A program made the translations under genes and the position numbers. This document shows, piece after piece, positions 1 through 8,244 of a stretch of 64,000 bases of DNA. Source of the DNA: Halomonas zincidurans B6 (lineage in GTDB: Bacteria; Pseudomonadota; Gammaproteobacteria; Pseudomonadales; Halomonadaceae). The stretch is taken from contig NZ_JNCK01000001.1 of assembly GCF_000731955.1 (NCBI RefSeq), forward strand, positions 1,054,001 through 1,118,000, in the 5' to 3' direction. Position 1 is the stretch's first letter; each line of letters opens with the position of its first letter. The notes under the pieces are model-generated. The model had not been told where the DNA came from, made no database searches, and worked only from the letters and a program-made list of their open reading frames with translations.

Positions 1-2
1 AC

Positions 3-272
3 ATCGTCGTCGTCAATGCGGAAAAGGTTCGCGTGACCGGCAACAAGGCTCAAGCGAAGAATTATTATCGGCACACCGGTTATCCGGGGGGCCTGCGCTC
101 GCTGTCCTTCGAGCAGATGATCGATCACGCCCCCGAGCGGGTCATCGAAGCGGCCGTCAAAGGCATGCTGCCCAAGGGCCCGCTGGGTCGTGCCATGTAC
201 ACCAAGCTCAAGGTCTACGCCGGTACCCAGCATCCGCATGCCGCGCAGCAGCCGCTAGAACTGAACATCTAA
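3..272 (+). CDS. rplM: 50S ribosomal protein L13, C-terminal part
   Basis: The window opens inside this gene; the frame is open from base 3 and ends with TAA at 270-272, giving the last 89 residues. The sequence contains the L13 signature region (VTGNKAQAKNYYRHTGYPGG) and the typical LPKGPLGRAMYTKLKVYAG segment near the C-terminus. L13 is an early-assembly protein of the large ribosomal subunit. It lies 13 bases upstream of rpsI, the usual rplM-rpsI operon. The start codon is outside the window. Confidence 0.97.
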   Translation: MVVVNAEKVRVTGNKAQAKNYYRHTGYPGGLRSLSFEQMIDHAPERVIEAAVKGMLPKGPLGRAMYTKLKVYAGTQHPHAAQQPLELNI

Positions 273-285
273 GGGACCATTCGCC

Positions 286-675
286 ATGTCACAGCAGTAC
301 TACGGTACCGGGCGCCGCAAGACTTCCACGGCCCGCGTATTCCTCAAGCCGGGCACCGGCAAGATCACCGTCAACAATCGCGAACTCGGCGAGTACTTCG
401 GTCGTGTCACCGCGCAGATGGTGGTTCGTCAGCCGTTCGAACTGACCCAGACCGGCGAGCAGTTCGATGCCTACATCACCGTTGCCGGCGGTGGCGGTTC
501 CGCCCAGGCGGGCGCCATTCGTCACGGCATCACCCGGGCATTGCTCTCGTACAATGAAGAGTTCCGCAAGCCGCTGCGCGAAGCCGGCTACGTGACCCGC
601 GATGCGCGTGAAGTCGAGCGTAAGAAAGTGGGTCTGCGCAAGGCGCGCCGTCGCCCGCAGTTCTCCAAGCGCTGA
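286..675 (+). CDS. rpsI: 30S ribosomal protein S9
   Basis: A 129-residue protein of the expected length. It starts YYGTGRRKTSTARVFLKPG and ends in the basic tail RKARRRPQFSKR, whose last residues reach the ribosomal P site in the known 30S structure. It follows rplM by 13 bases with an AAGGGA-type ribosome binding site, so the two are co-transcribed. A strong terminator follows 20 bases after the stop. Confidence 0.98.
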   Translation: MSQQYYGTGRRKTSTARVFLKPGTGKITVNNRELGEYFGRVTAQMVVRQPFELTQTGEQFDAYITVAGGGGSAQAGAIRHGITRALLSYNEEFRKPLREAGYVTRDAREVERKKVGLRKARRRPQFSKR

Positions 676-694
676 TTTTCCGCGCTTTGCAGAA

Positions 695-727
695 AACGCC
701 CAGGCCGGCCAGCCTGGGCGTTTTTGT
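695..727 (+). terminator. Rho-independent terminator of rplM-rpsI
   Basis: A perfect 9-bp stem, CGCCCAGGC at 697-705 and GCCTGGGCG at 712-720, is followed by a T run. It ends the ribosomal protein operon. Confidence 0.9.
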
Positions 728-936
728 TTAGCTGGCGTCAGCATGAGCGCTCTGGACCATGCACCTGCCGAGGCCTTCGACCGAGCGGCCTGGCACTGGC
801 GTGATATCGATTGGCTGGCCGCGCTACGGCGCCATGGATGGCTGGCAGGGAAAAGGTCGGCGGTGTCGGTGGCGGGCTCTCGCAATCGGTATGTCGTGTT
901 ATCATTCGGGTTCGAACTGATGCGAGGAAGTGTTAC

Positions 937-1563
937 ATGGGTGTAGTGGCCAAGCGGTCGTCGATGACCTTCTATTCCGGCAGCGATGATCATTACAGCC
1001 ATCGCGTACGTATCGTGCTGGCGGAGAAAGGGGTCGCCGTGGACATTATCGAAGTCGGTGACGAGAACCGCCCCGAGGAGCTGGCGGATCTCAACCCTTA
1101 CAACAGCGTGCCGACGCTTTTGGATCGCGATCTGGTGCTCTATGAGTCCAAGGTGATGATGGAGTATCTCGACGAGCGGTTCCCGCATCCGCCGCTGTTG
1201 CCGGTGTATCCGGTGGCCCGCGCCCAGAGCCGCCTGTGGATGCATCGCATCGAGCGGGAGTGGTGCCCGCTGGTCGAGGAAATCCTCTCGGGCAGCAAGA
1301 AGGACGCGGAGCGTGCCCGCAAGGAGCTGCGCGAGAGCCTGGTGGGCATCTCGCCGATCTTCGAGGACATGACGTTTTTCATGAGCGAGGAGTTCTCGTT
1401 GGTCGATTGCTGCCTCGCTCCGCTACTATGGCGGCTGCCCGCACTCAACATCGAGCTGCCGGAAAAGCAGGTCAAGCCACTGATCGGTTACATGGAGCGC
1501 CTGTTTGCGCGCGATGCGTTCAAGGCCTCGTTGACGGAAACCGAGCGCGAGATGCGCACCTGA
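937..1563 (+). CDS. sspA: Stringent starvation protein A
   Basis: A 208-residue glutathione-S-transferase-fold protein. The N-terminal thioredoxin-like half contains YSHRVRIVLAEKGV and the NPYNSVPTL segment with the conserved cis-Pro (VP). The helical C-terminal half follows. In E. coli SspA binds RNA polymerase and affects stationary-phase and acid-stress transcription; it is not an active transferase. The start ATG at 937 is chosen for the GAGGAAG binding site at 924-930; an in-frame start further upstream lacks one. sspB follows after a 51-base gap, the usual sspAB pair. Bases 728-936 ahead of it hold no gene I can support. Confidence 0.95.
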   Translation: MGVVAKRSSMTFYSGSDDHYSHRVRIVLAEKGVAVDIIEVGDENRPEELADLNPYNSVPTLLDRDLVLYESKVMMEYLDERFPHPPLLPVYPVARAQSRLWMHRIEREWCPLVEEILSGSKKDAERARKELRESLVGISPIFEDMTFFMSEEFSLVDCCLAPLLWRLPALNIELPEKQVKPLIGYMERLFARDAFKASLTETEREMRT

Positions 1564-1614
1564 ATCCACCCGGTTGTGGCCGCCTGACGGTCACTTTCCT
1601 TTTCTACAAGGGGT

Positions 1615-2811
1615 ATGCGCATGCTGTCCAGCCGTCCCTATCTAGCCCGGGCGCTCTACGAATGGTTGGTGGATAACGACCATACGCCTTACATCGTCGT
1701 CGATGCCGAAGGTGCTGGCGTCCAGGTGCCCGAACCATTCGTCCAGAACGGGCAGATCGTCCTCAATATCGCCCCTGGTGCGGTTCGCGAATTGAACATG
1801 GCCAACGATGCGATCACCTTCAATGCGCGCTTTGGCGGCCATCCGATGCAGGTGATCGTGCCCAGCGAGTCGTTGATCGCCATCTATGCCCGCGAGAATG
1901 GCGTCGGCATGGTGTTCGGCCATGAGCCGGTAATGCCGGGACACGATGCACCGGCGACGCAGCGCTCGGCCTCGGACGAGCAACGTCCTACCCTCGAGAG
2001 TGTCGGTGACTCATCCGACGCGCCCGAAGGCGAGGACTCGGAGTCGCCCGAAGTTGACGAGGGCGACGACAAGGCGCCGGATAAAGCGCAGAAGAAGGGG
2101 CGAGCATCGTTGCGCGTGATCAAGTCCCCGCCCCCCCCGTTTCGCAGGCAGCGCCCATCGTCCGCCGCTGCGAGTGCATCAGTCGAGGTACTCGAAGATC
2201 TTGACGATGCGCTGGACGCCATTGATACCCGAGACCTCACTGACGACGCGCTGAGCTTCATCACGTGTCACCGTTCCCATCAGGTACAGAGTGGCATTCT
2301 CGGCGATCACTTCGAGATGGCGGGTATCGATGTCTTTGTTGGCCGCCAACACGGTCTGAGCACTGGTTTCCAGCCAGTCGTCCTTCAAGCGCTGGCCCAG
2401 CGGCAGGTTGGCCGCCACCGTCAGCTCGTTGTATACCTGGCGAACCTGGCGGGTGTCCTGGGCGATCTGGCCGGCCAGATCCTTGAGCTCCTGGCTGGGT
2501 ACCTGGCCGAACAGCAGGACGACCCCATTATAGCTATTGACCCCGACCCGCGCATCGTCGAGGCGAGCGTCGGTGGTGGTCATGGTGTCCTGGATCTTCG
2601 ACTCGATGGTTTCATCTTCGACCTTCATGCCCGCCGTGCGGGCGCTGTAATCCTCGCCTTGGGGAGCCGGGGTGGCCACGCTGTTGATGGCCGAGCAGCC
2701 GCCGAGGGCAAGGAACGTGGCCAGCAGGGCCGGGGTAAGAATGCGTTTGTTCATTTTGGTCACTCGCTACTGCCGAAAAGTTGTTCGTCGATCAGGTCGC
2801 ACAGACAGTGA
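1615..2811 (+). CDS. sspB: ClpXP specificity-enhancing factor SspB, with abnormal run-on frame
   Basis: Residues 1 to about 110 are a clear SspB domain (YLARALYEWLVDNDHTPYIVVDA; AITFNARFGG). An acidic linker (GEDSESPEVDEGDDKAP) follows, then the short ClpX-binding tail RASLRVIK, encoded up to base 2124. SspB delivers ssrA-tagged proteins to ClpXP. SspB proteins normally stop just after such a tail. Here the frame stays open for about 230 more codons to 2811, reading antisense through dolP. A G plus C8 tract lies at 2130-2138, directly after the tail, so a lost stop, a frameshift or a homopolymer sequencing error is likely. The genuine protein is probably about 170 residues. Coordinates give the open frame as it stands. 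Confidence 0.8.
   Translation: MRMLSSRPYLARALYEWLVDNDHTPYIVVDAEGAGVQVPEPFVQNGQIVLNIAPGAVRELNMANDAITFNARFGGHPMQVIVPSESLIAIYARENGVGMVFGHEPVMPGHDAPATQRSASDEQRPTLESVGDSSDAPEGEDSESPEVDEGDDKAPDKAQKKGRASLRVIKSPPPPFRRQRPSSAAASASVEVLEDLDDALDAIDTRDLTDDALSFITCHRSHQVQSGILGDHFEMAGIDVFVGRQHGLSTGFQPVVLQALAQRQVGRHRQLVVYLANLAGVLGDLAGQILELLAGYLAEQQDDPIIAIDPDPRIVEASVGGGHGVLDLRLDGFIFDLHARRAGAVILALGSRGGHAVDGRAAAEGKERGQQGRGKNAFVHFGHSLLPKSCSSIRSHRQ
2179..2754 (-). CDS. dolP: BON-domain outer-membrane lipoprotein, DolP/YraP-like
   Basis: About 191 residues. A signal peptide ends in the lipobox LALGGC, followed by two BON domains (roughly residues 45-115 and 120-185; VVLLFGQV and ATLYLMGTVTRDEAQRVV). DolP is a lipoprotein that supports outer-membrane integrity. 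The ATG at 2754 gives the normal MNKRILTPALLATFLALG signal; an alternative GTG at 2763 overlaps the diaA stop. It lies downstream of diaA in the diaA-dolP order seen in E. coli (yraO-yraP). Convergent with sspB, whose open frame runs through it antisense. Confidence 0.92.
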   Translation of the reverse strand: MNKRILTPALLATFLALGGCSAINSVATPAPQGEDYSARTAGMKVEDETIESKIQDTMTTTDARLDDARVGVNSYNGVVLLFGQVPSQELKDLAGQIAQDTRQVRQVYNELTVAANLPLGQRLKDDWLETSAQTVLAANKDIDTRHLEVIAENATLYLMGTVTRDEAQRVVSEVSGINGVQRIVKIFEYLD

Positions 2812-3353
2812 ATGGTCAGCAAGTGGACCTCCTGTATCCGTGCGGTCGAGGTGGCGGGCACGCGTATCTCGCAATCGTCCTGACCCAGCAGCGAGGCCAT
2901 GTCGCCACCGTCACGGCCGGTCAGCGCGACGACCGCCATGCCCCGATCATGGGCAGCCTGGATCGCTTGCACGACATTGGCCGAATTGCCGCTGGTCGAG
3001 ATCGCCAGGAGAATGTCGCCGGACTGACCGAGTGCACGAATCTGCTTCGAGAAGACCTCGTTGTAGCTGTAATCGTTGGCGATCGACGTCAGCGTCGAGG
3101 TGTCGGTGGTCAGTGCGACTGCGGGAAGGCTGGGCCGCTCGCGCTCGAAACGGTTGAGCAGTTCCGCGGAGAAGTGCTGGCTATCCCCGGCGCTACCCCC
3201 GTTGCCGCAGGCGAGTATCTTGCCTTCGTTGACCAGACACTGAACCATCATCTGACTGGCGACCTCGATGAAGGGAGGCAGCACCTCGCTGGCATAGGTC
3301 TTGGTGTCGATGCTGGCGTTGAAGTGGTCGAGAATGCGTGCTTGGAAATCCAT
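2760..3353 (-). CDS. diaA: SIS-domain protein DiaA (phosphoheptose isomerase-like)
   Basis: A 197-residue SIS-domain protein with the signatures ILACGNGGSAGDSQHFSAEL and ISTSGNSANVV. It belongs to the DiaA/GmhA family. DiaA binds DnaA and promotes timely initiation at oriC; GmhA isomerises sedoheptulose-7-phosphate. The neighbours yraN, lpoA and dolP match the E. coli yraM-yraN-diaA-yraP order, which favours DiaA. ATG at 3353 is chosen because upstream codons do not resemble the family. Its stop overlaps the upstream alternative start of dolP. Confidence 0.92.
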   Translation of the reverse strand: MDFQARILDHFNASIDTKTYASEVLPPFIEVASQMMVQCLVNEGKILACGNGGSAGDSQHFSAELLNRFERERPSLPAVALTTDTSTLTSIANDYSYNEVFSKQIRALGQSGDILLAISTSGNSANVVQAIQAAHDRGMAVVALTGRDGGDMASLLGQDDCEIRVPATSTARIQEVHLLTIHCLCDLIDEQLFGSSE

Positions 3354-3375
3354 GTTATCCAACGTTCGGTAGCGG

Positions 3376-3750
3376 TCAAAACGCGTCGAAGGCGGCGCGC
3401 ACCCAAGTATACTCCAGTTGCGGTGGAGTGCCGGTGACGCCGACCACATCGAAGCGGCAGGGACATGATAGCCCGTTGCGTTGGAGATAAAAACGCGCAG
3501 CCATGATGATCCGGCGCTGCTTGCCGGCGGTCACCGTTTCCAGCGGATGGCCATGGCGGGCATCGGCGCGATGGCGAACCTCGATGAATACCAGCGTGTC
3601 GCCTTCCTGCATGACCAGGTCGAGTTCGCCACCTTTGGCATGCTGGTTGCGATGGCGTGGCTGCAGGCCATGAGCCTGCAGCCACGCCTCGGCGGCGAGC
3701 TCGATGCGTGCGCCGCGGGCACGGGCGTCGTTAGGGCGTAGGCTGGGCAT
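3376..3750 (-). CDS. yraN: YraN family endonuclease-like protein (UPF0102)
   Basis: A 124-residue protein of the UPF0102 family with the PD-(D/E)XK-like core GELDLVMQEGDTLVFIEVR and the QRRIIMAARFYL helix. The biochemical function is not firmly established; the fold suggests a Holliday-junction-resolvase-type nuclease. The start ATG at 3750 lies inside the end of lpoA (20-base overlap), so the genes are probably translationally coupled. It sits in the lpoA-yraN-diaA-dolP block. Confidence 0.9.
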   Translation of the reverse strand: MPSLRPNDARARGARIELAAEAWLQAHGLQPRHRNQHAKGGELDLVMQEGDTLVFIEVRHRADARHGHPLETVTAGKQRRIIMAARFYLQRNGLSCPCRFDVVGVTGTPPQLEYTWVRAAFDAF

Positions 3751-5545
3751 TGCCACCTGCCGTCTCGCTGACTTCGCCCGTCGGTTCGGTGGGCCCGGGC
3801 ATGGTCTGCTGGATGCCACGCAGCGGCGGTTGGGGGATCCCTGCACTGAACTGCGCCCAAGGCAACACGCGTTCGAGTCGACCGTCATCGCCGGCGTGCA
3901 GCGCGCCGGTGGCGCCGAGATACTCGATATCGGGGGCCGCCTTGAGCAGCGGCACGCGACGCGCCAGTTCAAAAGCGTCGACGCCCATCGCCTGGAGCTT
4001 TAATAGCGCCGGATCGCTGGTGTCATACAGCGCCTGATAACTGCTGTAATAGGGTAGCGCTTCGGCACCGCCGACAGCGGCGTCGGGGATCAGCCAGGGG
4101 ATCTCGACGAACTGTACGCCGTCCAGGTCATGGTCAAGACGCGGTTGCGGTTCGCCCTCGTAAAGATGCGAAGTGGCGTAGATCGGCAGCTCGCCGGCAT
4201 CGAAATAGTCGAGGGTCGGCGGTACCTGGCGAGCGAAGGGCGGCAGCGCGAGCAGGAACAGCATGTCCAGCTGGCGAGTGGTCAGCGGGCGCACCGCGTT
4301 GGCCACCGAGCCCTCGGGATTGTAGTTGACCTGAGCGGCGACCGTTCCGCCCTCGGCCTGCCAGGCCTGACGAAAGCTTTCGGCGACGCGCTGGCCCCAG
4401 GCATTGTCCGGCACCAGCAAGCCGGCCCGCCGATAACCATCCAGCGTGGCGCGTCGGGCTGCTTGACGCGCTTCGTCTTCGGCCGACAGTCCGTACTGAA
4501 ATAGATCGTCGGCACGGTTTTCGGGCGAGGTGCCGTAATTCAGCGCCAGGGTCGGCAACGGCACGCTGGAGCGCTGCTCGAGCTGTGTCACCGTATCCTT
4601 GTTCAGCGGGCCTAGAACCACCTGGGCGCCGGCCAGCGTCGCCTGCGCATAAAGCGTTTCGATAGTGGCGCTGCGGGTATCGTAGAACGTCAGTTGCGGG
4701 GTCTGCTCGCCCTGGTTGAGTGCGTTCATGAGGCGCGTTTCGATCCCCTTGCGGAGCGCCGCGGCGACATTTGCCAACGGGCCGCTTTCGGGCAGAAAGA
4801 CGGCAATCCGCCGGACGTCCTGGCCGCGCAGTTCGCGCAGGGCTTGCAGGTCGGCAGGCAACCGGCGCGCGGCGGGATGATTGGGGTTCCGGGCGCGCCA
4901 GTCGTCGAGCATGACGAACAGTCGGGCGATATCGCTGTCGTAGCGACGCTGCAGTCTGAGCAGATCGACCCAGTCGCGGGCAAGCGGGCTCTGCTGCGCG
5001 ATCGCCTCGAGCCCCGAGCCGCGAAGCCGCGTCAGCTGGCGCCAGATGGCGTCGTTGAGATCGAAGGGGGGCTGCTCCGCCTGAAGCGCAATCAGGGTGC
5101 TCGCCGCGGCCTGCGGGTCGCCCGCCATGCCCAATGCCAGCCCGCGGCGCTGGCGCAGGGTGAGTTCTGCGTCGCGCGACAAGGCGGTATTCTCGTCGAG
5201 CAGCTCGGTAGCCTTCAGGACGCTGCGGCCATCCTGCTGCTCGAGACCCAGCTGCGAAAGCAGCAGGGCCCACTGTACACGGGGCTCGTCGGGAAGGGCC
5301 GCGGCATCGATACTGGCCGCTACCTGTAGCGCCTGCGCGGTGTCGCCGCGGCGTGCTAGGATGTCGGCGGCCTGAAGGCGGGTCTGAGCCGCCTGGGAGC
5401 CACTCTGCTGCTCGGCCTGGTTGAGCAGTTCAGCGGGTGCCTGTTGCCCGCGAATGCCTTCCATCGGCGACCGCTGGCTGGCGCAGCCGGACATCACAAG
5501 AGCAACGAGACCGACAGCGCACAGGCGTTGCAGCGATTTGTCCAT
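3731..5545 (-). CDS. lpoA: Penicillin-binding protein activator LpoA
   Basis: A 604-residue lipoprotein. The signal peptide ends in VMSGC (Cys about 21), followed by an N-terminal TPR-rich domain (about 25-230) and a C-terminal periplasmic-binding-protein-like domain (about 240-570; RRIAVFLPESGPLANVAAALRKG). LpoA sits in the outer membrane and activates the peptidoglycan synthase PBP1A. This matches the division and wall cluster that follows. The tail is rich in Pro, Thr and Gln. Divergent from rsmI, with 136 bases between them. Confidence 0.93.
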   Translation of the reverse strand: MDKSLQRLCAVGLVALVMSGCASQRSPMEGIRGQQAPAELLNQAEQQSGSQAAQTRLQAADILARRGDTAQALQVAASIDAAALPDEPRVQWALLLSQLGLEQQDGRSVLKATELLDENTALSRDAELTLRQRRGLALGMAGDPQAAASTLIALQAEQPPFDLNDAIWRQLTRLRGSGLEAIAQQSPLARDWVDLLRLQRRYDSDIARLFVMLDDWRARNPNHPAARRLPADLQALRELRGQDVRRIAVFLPESGPLANVAAALRKGIETRLMNALNQGEQTPQLTFYDTRSATIETLYAQATLAGAQVVLGPLNKDTVTQLEQRSSVPLPTLALNYGTSPENRADDLFQYGLSAEDEARQAARRATLDGYRRAGLLVPDNAWGQRVAESFRQAWQAEGGTVAAQVNYNPEGSVANAVRPLTTRQLDMLFLLALPPFARQVPPTLDYFDAGELPIYATSHLYEGEPQPRLDHDLDGVQFVEIPWLIPDAAVGGAEALPYYSSYQALYDTSDPALLKLQAMGVDAFELARRVPLLKAAPDIEYLGATGALHAGDDGRLERVLPWAQFSAGIPQPPLRGIQQTMPGPTEPTGEVSETAGGNAQPTP

Positions 5546-5681
5546 ACGTTTTCCATTCCTTGTCTCTGGCGGAGTCAGGCCATGCTCGGCTGAGCATCGA
5601 CAGCGCTTGTTCTAGACCGCTTGCTTGTGGGGCGCCCGCTGGCTGGCGCCCGTTTTGATCTTGACGTGCGGATAACGACAC

Positions 5682-6536
5682 ATGACCGAGTCTAACAGTG
5701 GCACATTGTACGTGGTGGCCACACCGATTGGTAATCTCGATGACTTTGCCCCGCGGGCGCAACGCACCCTGGCGAAGGTGGCGCTGATCGCCGCCGAGGA
5801 TACCCGGCATACGGCGCGGCTGCTCAACCATCTGGGCCTCGAGCGGCCGATGATGTCGTTGCACGAGCACAACGAGGCGCAGCGCGTCGAGCAGCTCGTC
5901 GCTCGGCTGGAGTCCGGCGACGACGTGGCGCTGGTCAGTGACGCCGGCACGCCGCTGATCGCCGATCCTGGCTTCGTGCTGGTGCGTGCCTTGCGCGAAC
6001 GCGGTCACCGAGTGGTGCCGGTTCCCGGCCCCTGCGCGCTGATTGCGGCACTGTCGGCGGCGGGCCTGCCTACCGATCGTTTCCTGTTCGCCGGTTTCCT
6101 GCCGGCCAAGGGCGGCGCGCGTCGCGCGCGCATCGGTGAACTCGCCGAACGCGCTGAAACCTGGCTGTTCTACGAGTCGCCGCACCGCATCCATGCCACC
6201 CTGGCCGACCTGCAGGCGCTGCTCGGCGAGCGACGCATCGTGATCGCGCGGGAGTTGACCAAGACCTTCGAGACGTATCTGCAGGGTAGCGCGGCGACGC
6301 TGCTCGAGCGGCTCGCCAGCGACTCCAATCAGGCGCGCGGCGAGTTCGTGGTGATGGTCGCCGGGGCGCCGCCGGCGGACACCGAGGGCGGCTGGGTCGA
6401 AGGCGCGACATTGCTGCGCGCACTGCTGGCCGAGGGGGTCGGCGTCAAGCAGGCCGCGGCGGTGGCGGCCGAGTTGCTGGGCGGCCGCAAGAAGGCCTGG
6501 TATGCCCGGGCGATGTCGCTGCAGGCCGACGGTTGA
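5682..6536 (+). CDS. rsmI: 16S rRNA (cytidine-1402-2'-O) methyltransferase
   Basis: A 284-residue tetrapyrrole-methylase-fold protein. It opens with LYVVATPIGNLDDFAPRAQRTL and contains the SAM-binding loops AAEDTRHTARLL and LVSDAGTPLIADPGFVLV. RsmI methylates the ribose of C1402 of 16S rRNA; RsmH, encoded shortly downstream, adds the N4-methyl to the same nucleotide. Only the RNase P RNA gene separates them, as in many gammaproteobacteria. The rnpB promoter -35 element overlaps the rsmI stop codon. Confidence 0.96.
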   Translation: MTESNSGTLYVVATPIGNLDDFAPRAQRTLAKVALIAAEDTRHTARLLNHLGLERPMMSLHEHNEAQRVEQLVARLESGDDVALVSDAGTPLIADPGFVLVRALRERGHRVVPVPGPCALIAALSAAGLPTDRFLFAGFLPAKGGARRARIGELAERAETWLFYESPHRIHATLADLQALLGERRIVIARELTKTFETYLQGSAATLLERLASDSNQARGEFVVMVAGAPPADTEGGWVEGATLLRALLAEGVGVKQAAAVAAELLGGRKKAWYARAMSLQADG

Positions 6537-6561
6537 GGGGGTGACGCCGCGCTGCTATTCT
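6533..6561 (+). promoter_or_regulatory. Promoter of rnpB
   Basis: TTGAGG at 6533-6538 and TATTCT at 6556-6561 with a 17-base spacer. This places transcription start close to the first bases of the RNase P RNA. Confidence 0.7.
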
Positions 6562-6570
6562 TGCGCGCTT

Positions 6571-6926
<356 letters not shown>

Positions 6927-6961
6927 AAGCCTAAATTCCCGTCACCCTCATCGAGTTCCGC

Positions 6962-7912
6962 ATGTCGCAACGCGCCACGTCTTCGCCCGTCTATCAGCAT
7001 GCCAGCGTTCTCCTCGACGGCGCGATCGAGCTGCTGATCGGCGATCCCCGGGCATGTTATCTCGACGGCACCTTCGGCCGCGGCGGGCATTCACGGGCGA
7101 TTCTCGAGCGGCTGTCCGCCGATGGCCGATTGCTGGCCATCGACCGCGATCCTGAAGCCCTGACGGCGGCGCGCGAGATCGACGATCCGCGCTTCTCGAT
7201 CCATGCCGACACCTTCAGTCGATTGGCACAAGTGGCTCGCGAACAGGGTGTCCATGGGCAACTGGCGGGCATCCTGCTGGATGTCGGGGTGTCCTCGCCG
7301 CAGCTCGACGATCCCGAGCGCGGCTTCAGCTTCCTGCGCGACGGCCCGCTGGACATGCGCATGGACCCGAGCTGCGGCGAAAGCGCCGCCAGCTGGCTTG
7401 CGCGCAGCAGCGAGAGCGAGATCGCCCGGGTCTTCAAGGCCTACGGCGAGGAGCGCTTCGCCAGGCGCCTGGCGCGGGCGGTGGTCGAACGGCGCCGCGC
7501 AGCGCCGATCGCGCGGACCGTGGAGCTGGCCGAGTTGCTCAAGGCTGCGCACCCCGCCTGGGAGAAGGGCAAGCATCCGGCGACCCGGGCCTTTCAGGCG
7601 CTGCGCATCCACCTCAACGGCGAACTCGATGAGCTCGATGCCGCCCTCGATGCCGCCCTCGACGCCCTCGCGCCCGGTGGCCATCTGGTGGTGATCAGCT
7701 TCCACTCGCTGGAGGATCGCCGTGTCAAACGCTTCATTCGCGATCAGGCGCGCGGCGACACGCACTTGCCGCGGGGCATGCCGATTCGTGACGATCAACT
7801 CAAGCGTCGGCTCGAACCGTTGGGCAAGGCCCGCCGCCCCGGCAGCCTTGAAATCGAGGAAAATCCCCGCGCGCGCAGCGCGGTGATGCGCGCCGCGCGT
7901 AAAATCGCCTGA
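6962..7912 (+). CDS. rsmH: 16S rRNA (cytosine-1402-N4) methyltransferase
   Basis: A 316-residue class I methyltransferase (MraW). It has the substrate-facing N-terminus YQHASVLLDGAIELL, the SAM motif LDGTFGRGGHS, the conserved DVGVSSPQLDDPERGFSF, and the C-terminal VVISFHSLEDRRVKRF. It methylates N4 of C1402 in the 30S P site. It is the first gene of the dcw cluster here, since no mraZ precedes it. ftsL follows after 8 bases. Confidence 0.97.
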   Translation: MSQRATSSPVYQHASVLLDGAIELLIGDPRACYLDGTFGRGGHSRAILERLSADGRLLAIDRDPEALTAAREIDDPRFSIHADTFSRLAQVAREQGVHGQLAGILLDVGVSSPQLDDPERGFSFLRDGPLDMRMDPSCGESAASWLARSSESEIARVFKAYGEERFARRLARAVVERRRAAPIARTVELAELLKAAHPAWEKGKHPATRAFQALRIHLNGELDELDAALDAALDALAPGGHLVVISFHSLEDRRVKRFIRDQARGDTHLPRGMPIRDDQLKRRLEPLGKARRPGSLEIEENPRARSAVMRAARKIA

Positions 7913-7920
7913 GGAGACGC

Positions 7921-8244
7921 ATGGTACAGGGTCGCTTGAACACGCCATCTTCCATGTGGGCGCGGATTGTCAGACCCGGTTGGCGCTATCTGATGATCGC
8001 GATACTGGTGCTGGCTGTATTGGCGAGCGCCATGGCAGTGATTGCCAGCGCTCATCTGACCCGCGTTCAATACGCACGCCTGCAGCAGCTCGAGGCCGAC
8101 CAGGACAAGATGCAGACGGCCTGGGGCCGGCTGCTGCTTGAAGAAAGCACCTGGTCGGCGCCGTCGCGTATCGAGCGTCTGGCGGTCGAGCGTCTGGAAA
8201 TGCGCGTCCCCGATCTTGAACAGATCGAGATCATTCGGCCATGA
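7921..8244 (+). CDS. ftsL: Cell division protein FtsL
   Basis: A 107-residue bitopic membrane protein: a short cytoplasmic basic N-terminus, a membrane segment at about residues 20-43 (YLMIAILVLAVLASAMAVIA), then a periplasmic heptad-rich helix. FtsL forms the FtsQLB scaffold that activates FtsWI at the septum. Sequence is weakly conserved, but size, topology and position between rsmH and ftsI are diagnostic. Its stop overlaps the ftsI start by 4 bases (ATGA). Confidence 0.93.
   Translation: MVQGRLNTPSSMWARIVRPGWRYLMIAILVLAVLASAMAVIASAHLTRVQYARLQQLEADQDKMQTAWGRLLLEESTWSAPSRIERLAVERLEMRVPDLEQIEIIRP

Noticed and set aside
743..946. 67-codon plus-strand frame before sspA
   Set aside because: No convincing binding site, overlaps the sspA start, no similarity recognised.
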